From assembly GCA_023411265.1 (NCBI GenBank), contig JAEYOX010000024.1:1-20436 (forward strand): a DNA stretch of 20,436 bases, written 5' to 3'. The stretch is from Bacteroidota bacterium. Lineage in GTDB: Bacteria > Bacteroidota > Bacteroidia > Flavobacteriales > Weeksellaceae. How positions within the stretch are numbered: position 1 is the first letter of the stretch; each line of letters begins with the position of its first letter. A model generated the notes under the pieces. That model did no database searches. It had not been told where the DNA came from and saw nothing but the letters and a program-made list of their open reading frames with translations. Positions 7,488 to 14,248 of this stretch are shown piece by piece. The translations under genes and the position numbers were made by a program.

Positions 7488-8507
7488 TTAACTTTTATTT
7501 TCAGGAGAATCTGTTGGTACTTCGTCCGGTTCTTCGTCACCGAAACGGGAACTTATCGCTTCTGCTTCAATACCGATTTCATTCAGATATTTTGAAAAAA
7601 CTTCTGTAAAACCATGAGTGACGTACACTTTTTCAGCTTCCGTTTCTTTTACGGCCTTCAAAAGTCCGTCCCAATCTGCATGGTCGCTGATGGCAAATCC
7701 GGCATCTGCACTTCGCCATCTTCGGGATCCTCTTACCTGCATCCACCCGCTGCAAATGGCAAGCGCAGGATTCGGAATTTTTTTGATAACGTTGCTGTCT
7801 AATAAAGCCGGCGGAACAATGACTGTAGCGCCCTGCATTTCGCTTTTGTTTGAAAAATCGATAACACTATACGGCGGCAATTCTATTCCCGATTCCTCAA
7901 ATGCAGAGTTTAATCTGGCAATCGAATTATGCACCAGCATGTTGTCATTACTTTCCAACGCCTTCAAAATCCGCTGCGCTTTACCTAAAGAGTAGCCCAC
8001 CAACACCGGAGTTTTGCCATTATTCTGATTAACCGAAACCCAATCCTGAAGTTTTTGGTTCATCACCTGCAATTCATCCCAGCGATAAATAGGCAACCCA
8101 AACGTAGATTCTGTCACAAACTCATGGCATCTTACCGGCTGAAATGGTACCGAAAGACCATCGTCCTGTAATTTATAATCACCAGAAACCACTGCTATAA
8201 AACCTTTATATTCAAGTTTAATTTGTGCCGACCCGATGACATGACCCGCCGGAAAGAACGTAATTTTAACGCTGTTTTTCGTGATGGTTTCGCCATAATC
8301 TACGCTTTGCACAGAAATGTCTTCTGCAATTCGAAGTTTCAAAATAGGCTTGGTATCGTGATGACATAGATATTTTCTCATTCCCCATCGCGCATGGTCG
8401 GCATGAGCATGTGTAATGACCGCGTAATCCACAGGAAACCACGGATCAATGTAAAAATTTCCCTGCGGGCAGTATATTCCTTTGTTGGTAAACTCAATTA
8501 ATTTCAT
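7488..8507 (-). CDS. Ligase-associated DNA damage response exonuclease (MBL/beta-CASP fold)
   Basis: A 339-residue metallo-beta-lactamase-fold nuclease related to SNM1/Artemis-type DNA exonucleases. Metal-binding motif HAHADH at residues 33-38, further ligands in PAGHVIGS (H89) and SGDYK (D110); the beta-CASP part is marked by TESTFGLP (132-139), ISDHADW and YVTHGF near the C-terminus. The ATG at 8507 is preferred to a TTG two codons upstream. First gene of the repair operon; its product would trim DNA ends before the ligase of the next gene seals them. A promoter lies at 8613-8643, and two copies of an 11-bp direct repeat lie in the leader. Family is clear; the exact polarity of the exonuclease cannot be read from sequence. 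Confidence 0.94.
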   Translation of the reverse strand: MKLIEFTNKGIYCPQGNFYIDPWFPVDYAVITHAHADHARWGMRKYLCHHDTKPILKLRIAEDISVQSVDYGETITKNSVKITFFPAGHVIGSAQIKLEYKGFIAVVSGDYKLQDDGLSVPFQPVRCHEFVTESTFGLPIYRWDELQVMNQKLQDWVSVNQNNGKTPVLVGYSLGKAQRILKALESNDNMLVHNSIARLNSAFEESGIELPPYSVIDFSNKSEMQGATVIVPPALLDSNVIKKIPNPALAICSGWMQVRGSRRWRSADAGFAISDHADWDGLLKAVKETEAEKVYVTHGFTEVFSKYLNEIGIEAEAISSRFGDEEPDEVPTDSPENKS

Positions 8508-8535
8508 ACACAATCAGTAATCTTTTCCCTATTAT

Positions 8536-8588
8536 CCGCCATGTTAAATGTAAGAAGTAAAGTTAGTTCCAAAAATCCCGCCATGTTA
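8536..8588. repeat. Direct repeat CCGCCATGTTA, two copies 42 bp apart
   Basis: The 11-mer CCGCCATGTTA occurs at 8536-8546 and 8578-8588, a start-to-start spacing of 42 bp, which is four helical turns. Both copies lie in the untranslated leader of the repair operon, between the predicted promoter and the ATG at 8507. Equal face of the helix is what paired protein-binding sites would show. Confidence 0.5.
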
Positions 8589-8612
8589 GGTAATTATCGG
8601 ATTGCCTACATA

Positions 8613-8643
8613 CAAAATTAAATGCCCATTTTATACATTGCAA
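8613..8643 (-). promoter_or_regulatory. Promoter of the DNA repair operon
   Basis: On the minus strand TTG (8643-8641) is followed after 20 bp by TAATTTTG (8620-8613), an exact TAnnTTTG -7 box with the right -33 spacing for Bacteroidota. The leader to the exonuclease ATG would be about 100 nt. Confidence 0.6.
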
Positions 8644-8659
8644 AAACCTTAAATCCACT

Positions 8660-8670
8660 AGTACTGTACT
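8660..8670. promoter_or_regulatory. Short palindrome AGTACTGTACT next to the ferredoxin promoter
   Basis: AGTAC-T-GTACT is a perfect 5-1-5 inverted repeat, ending 4 bp before the larger palindrome at 8675-8694. It overlaps the place where the -33 element of the ferredoxin promoter would be and lies between the two divergent promoters. Confidence 0.35.
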
Positions 8671-8674
8671 GAGC

Positions 8675-8694
8675 ATACGAAGAATTCTTCGTAT
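8675..8694. promoter_or_regulatory. Perfect 20-bp palindrome, candidate operator of the ferredoxin-serC operon
   Basis: ATACGAAGAATTCTTCGTAT is self-complementary over all 20 bases. Its last three bases overlap the -7 box TATATTTG (8692-8699) and the rest fills the spacer between -33 and -7, the classical position of an operator for a dimeric repressor or of a MerR-like activator. The regulator is not identifiable from the window. Confidence 0.6.
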
Positions 8695-8699
8695 ATTTG
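8692..8699 (+). promoter_or_regulatory. -7 box of the ferredoxin-serC operon
   Basis: TATATTTG is an exact match to TAnnTTTG and lies about 31 bp before the ATG at 8731. No good -33 TTG is found at the expected distance (only CTG at 8669-8671), which fits a promoter that depends on the factor binding the adjacent palindromes. Confidence 0.65.
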
Positions 8700-8730
8700 C
8701 ACCAAATTTCATAAAAAATAAAGATCAGCA

Positions 8731-9081
8731 ATGGCGATTAGAATAACAGATGAATGTATCAATTGCGGGGCCTGTGAGCCGGAATGTCCGAACAACGCAA
8801 TTTATGAAGGTGCTGTAGATTGGAAAGCGTCTGAGGGAACGGCGCTGAAAGGGATGGTAACGATGAAGTCCGGATTAACCATTGATGCCGATGCACCACA
8901 GGAACCGGTGAGCGACGATGTCTATTTTATTGTTACCGATAAATGTACAGAATGCAAAGGCTTCCATGAGGAACCGCAATGCGCCGCAGTATGCCCGGTT
9001 GACTGCTGTATTCCTGACGAAGATCATGTGGAAAGCGACGAAAGCTTATTAGCTAAGAAAGCTTTTTTACATGGAGAATAA
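8731..9081 (+). CDS. 4Fe-4S dicluster ferredoxin
   Basis: A 116-residue electron carrier with two [4Fe-4S] centres. Cluster ligands: C9, C12, C15 and C19 in CINCGACEPECP, and C72, C75, C84, C88 with C92 or C93 in CTECKGF...QCAAVCPVDCC; the wider C75-C84 gap is that of the Allochromatium-type long-loop ferredoxins, which often have low redox potentials. The region between the motifs (25-65) is longer than in clostridial ferredoxins. It is the first gene after the palindromic operator and is followed 65 bp later by serC, with a hairpin between them. Its electron-transfer partner is not shown in the window; the acyl-CoA reductase on the other side of the repair operon does not need a ferredoxin by family knowledge. 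Confidence 0.92.
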   Translation: MAIRITDECINCGACEPECPNNAIYEGAVDWKASEGTALKGMVTMKSGLTIDADAPQEPVSDDVYFIVTDKCTECKGFHEEPQCAAVCPVDCCIPDEDHVESDESLLAKKAFLHGE

Positions 9082-9083
9082 AT

Positions 9084-9109
9084 AATAGCCCCAAAATCTG
9101 CGGGCTATT
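9084..9109 (+). terminator. Hairpin between ferredoxin and serC, possible attenuating terminator
   Basis: AATAGCCC (9084-9091) pairs with GGGCTATT (9102-9109) around a 10-nt loop, followed by the broken pyrimidine tract TCCTTTTCT. It starts directly after the ferredoxin stop. It may partly terminate, giving more ferredoxin than SerC message, or protect the 3' end of a processed transcript. Confidence 0.55.
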
Positions 9110-9146
9110 TCCTTTTCTAAACCTTAAACCAAACACTCCATATTCT

Positions 9147-10205
9147 ATGAAAAAACACAATTTCAGCGCAGGCCCCTGCATTTTACCTCAGGAAGTCTTT
9201 GAACAATCCGCCGCCGCCATTCTGGATTTCAATAGTTCCGGATTGTCGCTTTTGGAAATCTCACACCGGAGCAAAGATTTTGTTCACGTAATGGAAGAAG
9301 CCAGAGCCGTTGTAAAAAAACTGATGAAGATTGGTGATGAATACGAGGTCCTTTATTTGGGTGGCGGCGCAAGTTTGCAGTTTGCTATGGTTCCCTTCAA
9401 TCTCATGAAAGAGAACAGTGGCCATGCTGCATATCTGGATACCGGTGTTTGGGCCTCCGGTGCTATCAAAGAAGCTCAAAAACTGGGAAAAGTGGATATT
9501 GTTGGTTCTTCGAAAGCACAGAACTATACCTATATTCCGAAGGATTATACCGTTGGTGCGGCTTATGATTATTTCCACTGTACTTCCAATAACACAATTT
9601 ACGGAACCCAGATGAAAACTTTTCCAAAGGTAGATACCTTGATGGTCTGCGACATGAGTTCGGATATTTTTTCAAGAGAAATTGATTTTTCACAATTTGA
9701 CCTCATCTATGCAGGAGCTCAGAAAAACATGGGACCTGCAGGGGTAACCCTCGTGGTTGTTAAAAAAGAAATTCTGGGCAAAACCGGGAGAAATCTTCCT
9801 TCTTATCTGGATTACTCCCTTCACATTGCCAAAGAATCCATGCTGAATACGCCTCCGGTTTTTCCAGTGTATGCAAGTTTACTGACACTTCAATATCTTG
9901 AAAAAAATGGCGGAATTGCGGCGGCAGAAGAAAAAAATATCACCAAAGCTGCATTACTGTATGGAGAGATCGACCGTAATCCGCTGTTTGAAGGTTTCTG
10001 CGCAGTAGAAGACCGTTCGCTGATGAATGTCTGCTTCCGATTGACAGACGAAAGCCGTAAAGAAGACTTTGATGCTGCTTGGAAAGCCGCCGGAATCAAC
10101 GGACTGAACGGTCATCGAAGTGTAGGCGGTTATCGAGCTAGTTTGTACAATGCCCTTCCACTGGAAAGCGTACAGATCTTAACCGATGTTATGAAATCTT
10201 TATAA
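9147..10205 (+). CDS. serC: Phosphoserine aminotransferase
   Basis: PLP enzyme of serine synthesis that converts 3-phosphohydroxypyruvate and glutamate to phosphoserine and 2-oxoglutarate. The start HNFSAGPCILP is the family hallmark (FSAGP); the PLP lysine is K193 in AGAQKNMGPAG, preceded by the cofactor aspartate in CDMSSDIFSR. The conserved GHRSVGGYRASLYNA block near the C-terminus supplies phosphate-binding residues. At 352 residues it has the standard length. The next gene, 25 bp downstream, encodes the dehydrogenase for the preceding step, so the two form a serine pathway operon. PLP enzymes of this family also take part in pyridoxine synthesis in some bacteria; that cannot be decided here. 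Confidence 0.97.
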   Translation: MKKHNFSAGPCILPQEVFEQSAAAILDFNSSGLSLLEISHRSKDFVHVMEEARAVVKKLMKIGDEYEVLYLGGGASLQFAMVPFNLMKENSGHAAYLDTGVWASGAIKEAQKLGKVDIVGSSKAQNYTYIPKDYTVGAAYDYFHCTSNNTIYGTQMKTFPKVDTLMVCDMSSDIFSREIDFSQFDLIYAGAQKNMGPAGVTLVVVKKEILGKTGRNLPSYLDYSLHIAKESMLNTPPVFPVYASLLTLQYLEKNGGIAAAEEKNITKAALLYGEIDRNPLFEGFCAVEDRSLMNVCFRLTDESRKEDFDAAWKAAGINGLNGHRSVGGYRASLYNALPLESVQILTDVMKSL

Positions 10206-10230
10206 CTAAAAACTAATCCCAAAACTACAA

Positions 10231-11187
10231 ATGAAAATCTTAGCCAACGACGGAATTTCAAAATCCGGTGAAAATGCACTGAAGGATGCCGGCCTTCAAC
10301 TACTTGAATACAAAGTTGCTCAGGAGCAGTTAATTCCTTTTATTAATGAACATCAGGTTAATGTTTTGCTGGTACGCAGTGCAACACAAGTTAGAAAAGA
10401 CCTGATAGATGCATGTCCCAGCCTAAAAATTATTGGCAGAGGCGGTATTGGCATGGATAATATTGATGTGGAGTATGCACGTGCAAAAGGAATCTTAGTA
10501 ATTAATACTCCTACTGCGTCTTCCAGATCGGTAGCGGAAATGGTATTTGCCCATTTCTTTTCCCTTGCCCGTTTCCTGCATGAATCTAACAGGATGATGC
10601 CCTTGGAAGGCGAAACTAAATTCAATGAACTAAAAAAATCATATTCCAAAGCAATCGAACTTCAGGGCAAAAATCTGGGAATTATAGGATTTGGAAGTAT
10701 CGGTAAAGAAGTGGCCAAAATGGGAATTGCACTCGGGATGAATGTAGAGGTTTTCACCAGAACACCCAGAACTGAAACCCTGACCTTAAAATTCATGGAC
10801 GGACAGGCAGTGCATTTTGAAATCAGCACTACCCAGGATTTGCAGCAATTTCTTGCTAATAAAGATTTACTGAGTCTCCATACACCAAAATCCGAAGGCT
10901 ACATTATTGATCAAAAACAGTTTGAACAGATGAAAGAGGGGGTTTTTATAGCAAATACCGCAAGAGGCGGCGTTATAAATGAAGTTGCTTTATTGGATGC
11001 GCTGGAGTCAGGAAAAGTAGCAGGAGCGGCTTTAGATGTTTTCGAAAACGAACCACGCCCCGAACTAGCTCTGCTCATGCATCCGCAATTATCATTATCA
11101 CCACACCTTGGCGGAAACACTGTTGATGCTCAGGAAAAAATAGGAACTGAGCTAGCCGCTCAAATTATTCAATTTCTAAAAAACTGA
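10231..11187 (+). CDS. serA: D-3-phosphoglycerate dehydrogenase (short form, no ACT domain)
   Basis: NAD-dependent D-2-hydroxyacid dehydrogenase, 318 residues. Nucleotide-binding loop GFGSIG at 153-158; catalytic triad R245 (TARGG), E274 (FENEP) and H292 (SPHLGG). It stops directly after the catalytic core, so the regulatory ACT/ASB domains of the long SerA types, which give feedback inhibition by serine, are missing. Position between serC and the DUF1015 gene makes 3-phosphoglycerate the likely substrate; on sequence alone glyoxylate or hydroxypyruvate reductase would be possible. The symbol serA is assigned by context. It is followed 7 bp later by the DUF1015 gene, indicating one transcript. 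Confidence 0.9.
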   Translation: MKILANDGISKSGENALKDAGLQLLEYKVAQEQLIPFINEHQVNVLLVRSATQVRKDLIDACPSLKIIGRGGIGMDNIDVEYARAKGILVINTPTASSRSVAEMVFAHFFSLARFLHESNRMMPLEGETKFNELKKSYSKAIELQGKNLGIIGFGSIGKEVAKMGIALGMNVEVFTRTPRTETLTLKFMDGQAVHFEISTTQDLQQFLANKDLLSLHTPKSEGYIIDQKQFEQMKEGVFIANTARGGVINEVALLDALESGKVAGAALDVFENEPRPELALLMHPQLSLSPHLGGNTVDAQEKIGTELAAQIIQFLKN

Positions 11188-11194
11188 TTTCCGA

Positions 11195-12436
11195 ATGCCA
11201 ATTTTTAAACCATTCCGTGGCATCCGCCCACACGAAGATTATCTGGAACGGTTTCCGAGCCACCCTATTGATAATTATACTCAGGAAGAGCTGAACCGCA
11301 AGGCTCAGGAAGATTCTTCCTACATCCAGATGATTAAGCCTTTCGTCTGCAGTAAATCTAAAGACGTTGACAGGAACCTGAGGAAAATCCGGACCAACTT
11401 TGAAGAAATGCTGCACAGCAATAAACTGGTACAGGATGCTTCGTCCTTTTATTTATACGAACAGATCCACCCCAATAAATCCATATTCAGAGGGCTTCTG
11501 GGTCTAGTGAGTGTGGAAGACTTCTGGGCTGGGAAGATAAAGCGTCATGAGAGCACTATTCCGCAGAAAAAAGAGAATCTGGCCTATTATCTGGAAAAAG
11601 TAAATCTGCAAGCAGATCCCGTTTTGCTTACTTATCCGGCAAATTCCAAAGTGGAACTTCTTATGAATTACGAAGAAAAAAATGTTCCGACGGTGAATAT
11701 TGTGGATAGCCAAGGAATCCGACACAAAATCTGGAAAATAGACAATCGCCTGAAGATGCTTCAATATAAGGAAGTGCTGGATCAGGTGGATTCATTTTAC
11801 ATTGCAGATGGGCATCACCGAATAGGCTCGGCTGCACTTAATGCAAAATTGCAAAAAGAAAAAAATAAAAAACACACAGGAACAGAAGGATATAATTTCA
11901 TTTTTAGTTTTATCGTATCCAATCAGTCGATAAAAATCCACGATTATAACCGATATATTACCGATTTAGGAAGCATGACTCCAGCTCAGGTTCTGGAAAA
12001 ACTCCAAAAATCTTTCACGGTGTACGAAAAAGGAAACACTCCTTACTTTCCATCACAAAAGTTTCATATTTCCATGTATTTGGACGGTTTGTTTTATTCA
12101 TTGCATGTGAAGCATGAATTGCGAAATAATGAAGCTTCTCTGCCACATCTGGATCATCATTTATTGGATCAGTATATCTTAAAGGATATTTTCAGTATCG
12201 AAAATACCGACAGTTCCCACCGCATCAAATATCTGAAAGGAAACTCCTCTGTAGACGGAATCCTAAAACTGAAAGAAAAAATAGATGACGGCCACGGGGC
12301 TGTAGGTTTCGGGATTTTCCCTGTAAGTTTCAATGAAATGCTCAGAATTTCAGACAACAAAATAAGCATGCCGCCTAAATGCACATACATTGAGCCTAAA
12401 CTCATCAGCGCACTCATTATGTACGACATGAAATAA
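11195..12436 (+). CDS. DUF1015 family protein
   Basis: A 413-residue cytoplasmic protein of the widespread DUF1015 family. Family marks are FKPFRGIRP at the N-terminus, GLLGLVSVEDFWAGKIKRHE (101-120), and the highly conserved IADGHHR at 203-209, followed by a helix. The DGHHR motif resembles the GxHR-type loop of ParB/sulfiredoxin-fold proteins, some of which are free serine kinases; this resemblance is my inference. It lies 7 bp after the phosphoglycerate dehydrogenase gene and in many bacteria DUF1015 genes accompany serA and serC, so a role in serine or phosphoserine metabolism is likely. No phosphoserine phosphatase is encoded nearby. Biochemical function unknown to me. Confidence 0.9.
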   Translation: MPIFKPFRGIRPHEDYLERFPSHPIDNYTQEELNRKAQEDSSYIQMIKPFVCSKSKDVDRNLRKIRTNFEEMLHSNKLVQDASSFYLYEQIHPNKSIFRGLLGLVSVEDFWAGKIKRHESTIPQKKENLAYYLEKVNLQADPVLLTYPANSKVELLMNYEEKNVPTVNIVDSQGIRHKIWKIDNRLKMLQYKEVLDQVDSFYIADGHHRIGSAALNAKLQKEKNKKHTGTEGYNFIFSFIVSNQSIKIHDYNRYITDLGSMTPAQVLEKLQKSFTVYEKGNTPYFPSQKFHISMYLDGLFYSLHVKHELRNNEASLPHLDHHLLDQYILKDIFSIENTDSSHRIKYLKGNSSVDGILKLKEKIDDGHGAVGFGIFPVSFNEMLRISDNKISMPPKCTYIEPKLISALIMYDMK

Positions 12437-12471
12437 ATTTCTTATTTTTAGTGATTCCAAGAAAAGTATCG

Positions 12472-13854
12472 ATGAATAAAATCCTCCTTCTTATTCCACT
12501 CTTTCTGGGTGGAATTTTATTTTCCCAGAAAAGACCGGCTCAAAAGCCCAAAATTGATTTTCGATCAGATTTTAAAAAAATATCCGACGAAATCATGCTG
12601 AACAGTACCGCCTATGAAAATCTGCGAGATCTCAGTCAGAATATTGGACCTCGTTTTAGCGGAACTCCCGCTTACGACCGCGCTGTAGAATGGGCTGAAA
12701 AGAAATTTGCAGAAAACGGAGGAAGTGGAATAAGAAAACAAGACGTAAAAATTCCAGTTTGGGAAAGAGGTCAGGAGCATTTTCAGATAAGCACCGGAAA
12801 AGGAAAATGGAAAAACATCAGGGCATTGGCAATGGGGGGTTCTGAAGGAACATCGGGAAAAGATCTTATCGGGGAAATACTCTACGTTCCGGATCTTGTT
12901 GCATTTAATAAACTCCCCTCGGCAGAGGTTCGGGATAAAATCGTATTTTTTAACTACGCATTTGATCAAACACTAATAAATCCTGCCGAAGCCTATCTCG
13001 ATGCCGGAAGATACCGCTGGTCTGCACCGTCCTTAGCCAGCAGAAAAAATGCAAAAGCCATTATTACCCGCTCTGCCACCTCGGCTTTTGATGATGTTCC
13101 GCATACAGGAAGCATGTATTACGACAGCGATGACAAACGAAAGATTCCGGCACTCACTATTGGTGCAAAAAGTGCAGATCACCTGGAAGCCTTACTGAAA
13201 AAACAGTCGGTCACTGGAAAACTCATTACTACTTCAGGAACCACAGGTGAAACAATAGTTCATAATGTCATTGCTGAAATTCCAGGAAATCGTTCGAACA
13301 GTATTATTCTAATCGGTGCACATCTAGATTCCTGGGATATTTCACAAGGTGCGCACGACAACGGCGCAGGAGTAGTTCAGGTCCTGGAAGTTCTACGGGT
13401 TTTTAAAAAACTGAATATTCAAAATCAGCATACATTGCGGTTTGTCCTTTTTGCCAATGAAGAAAACGGAGTTCACGGTGGTGAAACCTACGCAGCACAA
13501 GTAAAAAAATCCGGCGAAAAACATCTGTTTGCAATCGAAAGTGATGCCGGAGGCTATTCACCGCGAGGGATTTCTCTTGACATGATTCCGCAGCGAAGAA
13601 GACAGATTCTCGCATCAAAACATTTCTTTTTACCGTATGGTGTTTATGATTTCAGTAAGGAAACAGCGGCTCAGGATATTTTACCTCTTAAAAAGTTGGG
13701 TGTTCCTCTAGCGGAATTAGTTCCCGATATGCAACGTTATTTTGACATTCATCATACAAGCGAAGATACTTTTGATAAAATCAACCGTCGAGAATTGAAC
13801 CTCGGTGCTGTGGCAATTGCTCACATGGTGTACTTGATTGATAATAGCTGGTAA
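12472..13854 (+). CDS. Secreted M28 family zinc aminopeptidase
   Basis: A 460-residue exported metallopeptidase. The ATG at 12472 gives a clean Sec signal peptide (MNKILLLIPLFLGGILFSQ, cleavage near residue 19); a GTG 21 bp upstream would spoil it. A PA-like insertion lies around residues 120-265. Di-zinc ligands of the M28 fold: H284 in GAHLDSW with catalytic D286, D296 in AHDNGAG, the E330/E331 pair in FANEENG, D358 in ESDAGG and H427 or H428 in IHHTSEDTFD. It would release N-terminal amino acids from peptides in the periplasm or outside the cell. It is 35 bp downstream of the DUF1015 gene and probably at the end of the same transcript, although no functional link with serine synthesis is evident. 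Confidence 0.94.
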   Translation: MNKILLLIPLFLGGILFSQKRPAQKPKIDFRSDFKKISDEIMLNSTAYENLRDLSQNIGPRFSGTPAYDRAVEWAEKKFAENGGSGIRKQDVKIPVWERGQEHFQISTGKGKWKNIRALAMGGSEGTSGKDLIGEILYVPDLVAFNKLPSAEVRDKIVFFNYAFDQTLINPAEAYLDAGRYRWSAPSLASRKNAKAIITRSATSAFDDVPHTGSMYYDSDDKRKIPALTIGAKSADHLEALLKKQSVTGKLITTSGTTGETIVHNVIAEIPGNRSNSIILIGAHLDSWDISQGAHDNGAGVVQVLEVLRVFKKLNIQNQHTLRFVLFANEENGVHGGETYAAQVKKSGEKHLFAIESDAGGYSPRGISLDMIPQRRRQILASKHFFLPYGVYDFSKETAAQDILPLKKLGVPLAELVPDMQRYFDIHHTSEDTFDKINRRELNLGAVAIAHMVYLIDNSW

Positions 13855-13920
13855 TATTTTAGGCTGGCAAACAGCAATAATAAAATTAAATTTTATAAAC
13901 CTCATCGCACTTTCTTCCAT

Positions 13921-13999
13921 AAAAAAACGCGGTTTCCCGCGTTTTAATAGACCGATGTCATAAGTAAAAAAGTTCTATGAAAATTTATTGTGGTGTCTT
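13921..13999 (-). ncRNA. Candidate small RNA, copy B
   Basis: Predicted transcript of about 79 nt on the minus strand, from just after the -10-like element (14005-14013) to the U tract at the end of hairpin 13924-13945. It contains the 24-nt block shared without change with copy A, CTTTTTTACTTATGACATCG followed by GTCT, directly before the terminator stem. Inside it is a five-codon frame ATG-ACA-TCG-GTC-TAT-TAA. Nothing outside the sequence supports expression. Confidence 0.4.
13924..13945 (-). terminator. Terminator hairpin of copy B
   Basis: A 9-bp stem, AAAACGCGG with CCGCGTTTT in the plus orientation, closes a 4-base loop. The minus strand shows seven T after the stem, the plus strand only four, so it works best as a terminator for the minus strand; it could also end the plus-strand M28 transcript. 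Confidence 0.75.
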
Positions 14000-14004
14000 T
14001 AATT

Positions 14005-14035
14005 ATAAGATGCAGAAATGTAAAAAAGTTGCACC
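14005..14035 (-). promoter_or_regulatory. ECF-sigma-like promoter of copy B
   Basis: On the minus strand GGTGCAAC (14035-14028) and GCATCTTAT (14013-14005) are separated by 14 bp, with an A/T-rich UP-like tract upstream. The pair resembles the GGAAC/GCAAC -35 and the CGTC/CATC-like -10 of extracytoplasmic function sigma factors, and I recall a very similar sequence in front of ECF sigma genes of flavobacteria. The match is from memory. Confidence 0.4.
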
Positions 14036-14130
14036 TTGAATAAAAAAAATTTTACATTTTATTTTTTTTAGCCAAATTTTGAATTAATCTGTTTTACGAA
14101 CCGACTTCATCACCACCCACTTTCTTCCAT

Positions 14131-14211
14131 AAAAAAAACGCAGTTTCCTGCGTTTTAACAGACCGATGTCATAAGTAAAAAAGTTTCTATGAAGAAAATT
14201 ATTTGGTGTCT
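14131..14211 (-). ncRNA. Candidate small RNA, copy A
   Basis: Predicted transcript of about 81 nt on the minus strand from after the -10-like element (14218-14226) to the U tract of hairpin 14135-14156. It has the same order of elements as copy B, with the unchanged 24-nt block before the terminator and the five-codon frame ATG-ACA-TCG-GTC-TGT-TAA. Differences between copies are concentrated in the first 30 nt. Confidence 0.4.
14135..14156 (-). terminator. Terminator hairpin of copy A
   Basis: A 9-bp stem, AAAACGCAG with CTGCGTTTT in plus orientation, with the same 4-base loop TTTC as copy B. The A-T pair 14142/14149 replaces the G-C pair 13931/13938 of copy B, so pairing is kept. Eight T follow on the minus strand. 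Confidence 0.75.
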
Positions 14212-14217
14212 TTATTA

Positions 14218-14248
14218 ATAAGATGCAAAAAAGTGAAAAAGTTGCACC
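14218..14248 (-). promoter_or_regulatory. ECF-sigma-like promoter of copy A
   Basis: On the minus strand GGTGCAAC (14248-14241) and GCATCTTAT (14226-14218) are separated by exactly 14 bp, as in copy B, although the spacer sequence has changed. Upstream lies a long A/T tract. Constant spacing with a variable spacer is what a promoter would show. Confidence 0.4.

Noticed and set aside
13717..13920. Minus-strand 67-residue frame beginning MEESAM
   Set aside because: Most of it is antisense to the conserved zinc-site end of the M28 peptidase gene and it lacks any domain; a shadow frame.
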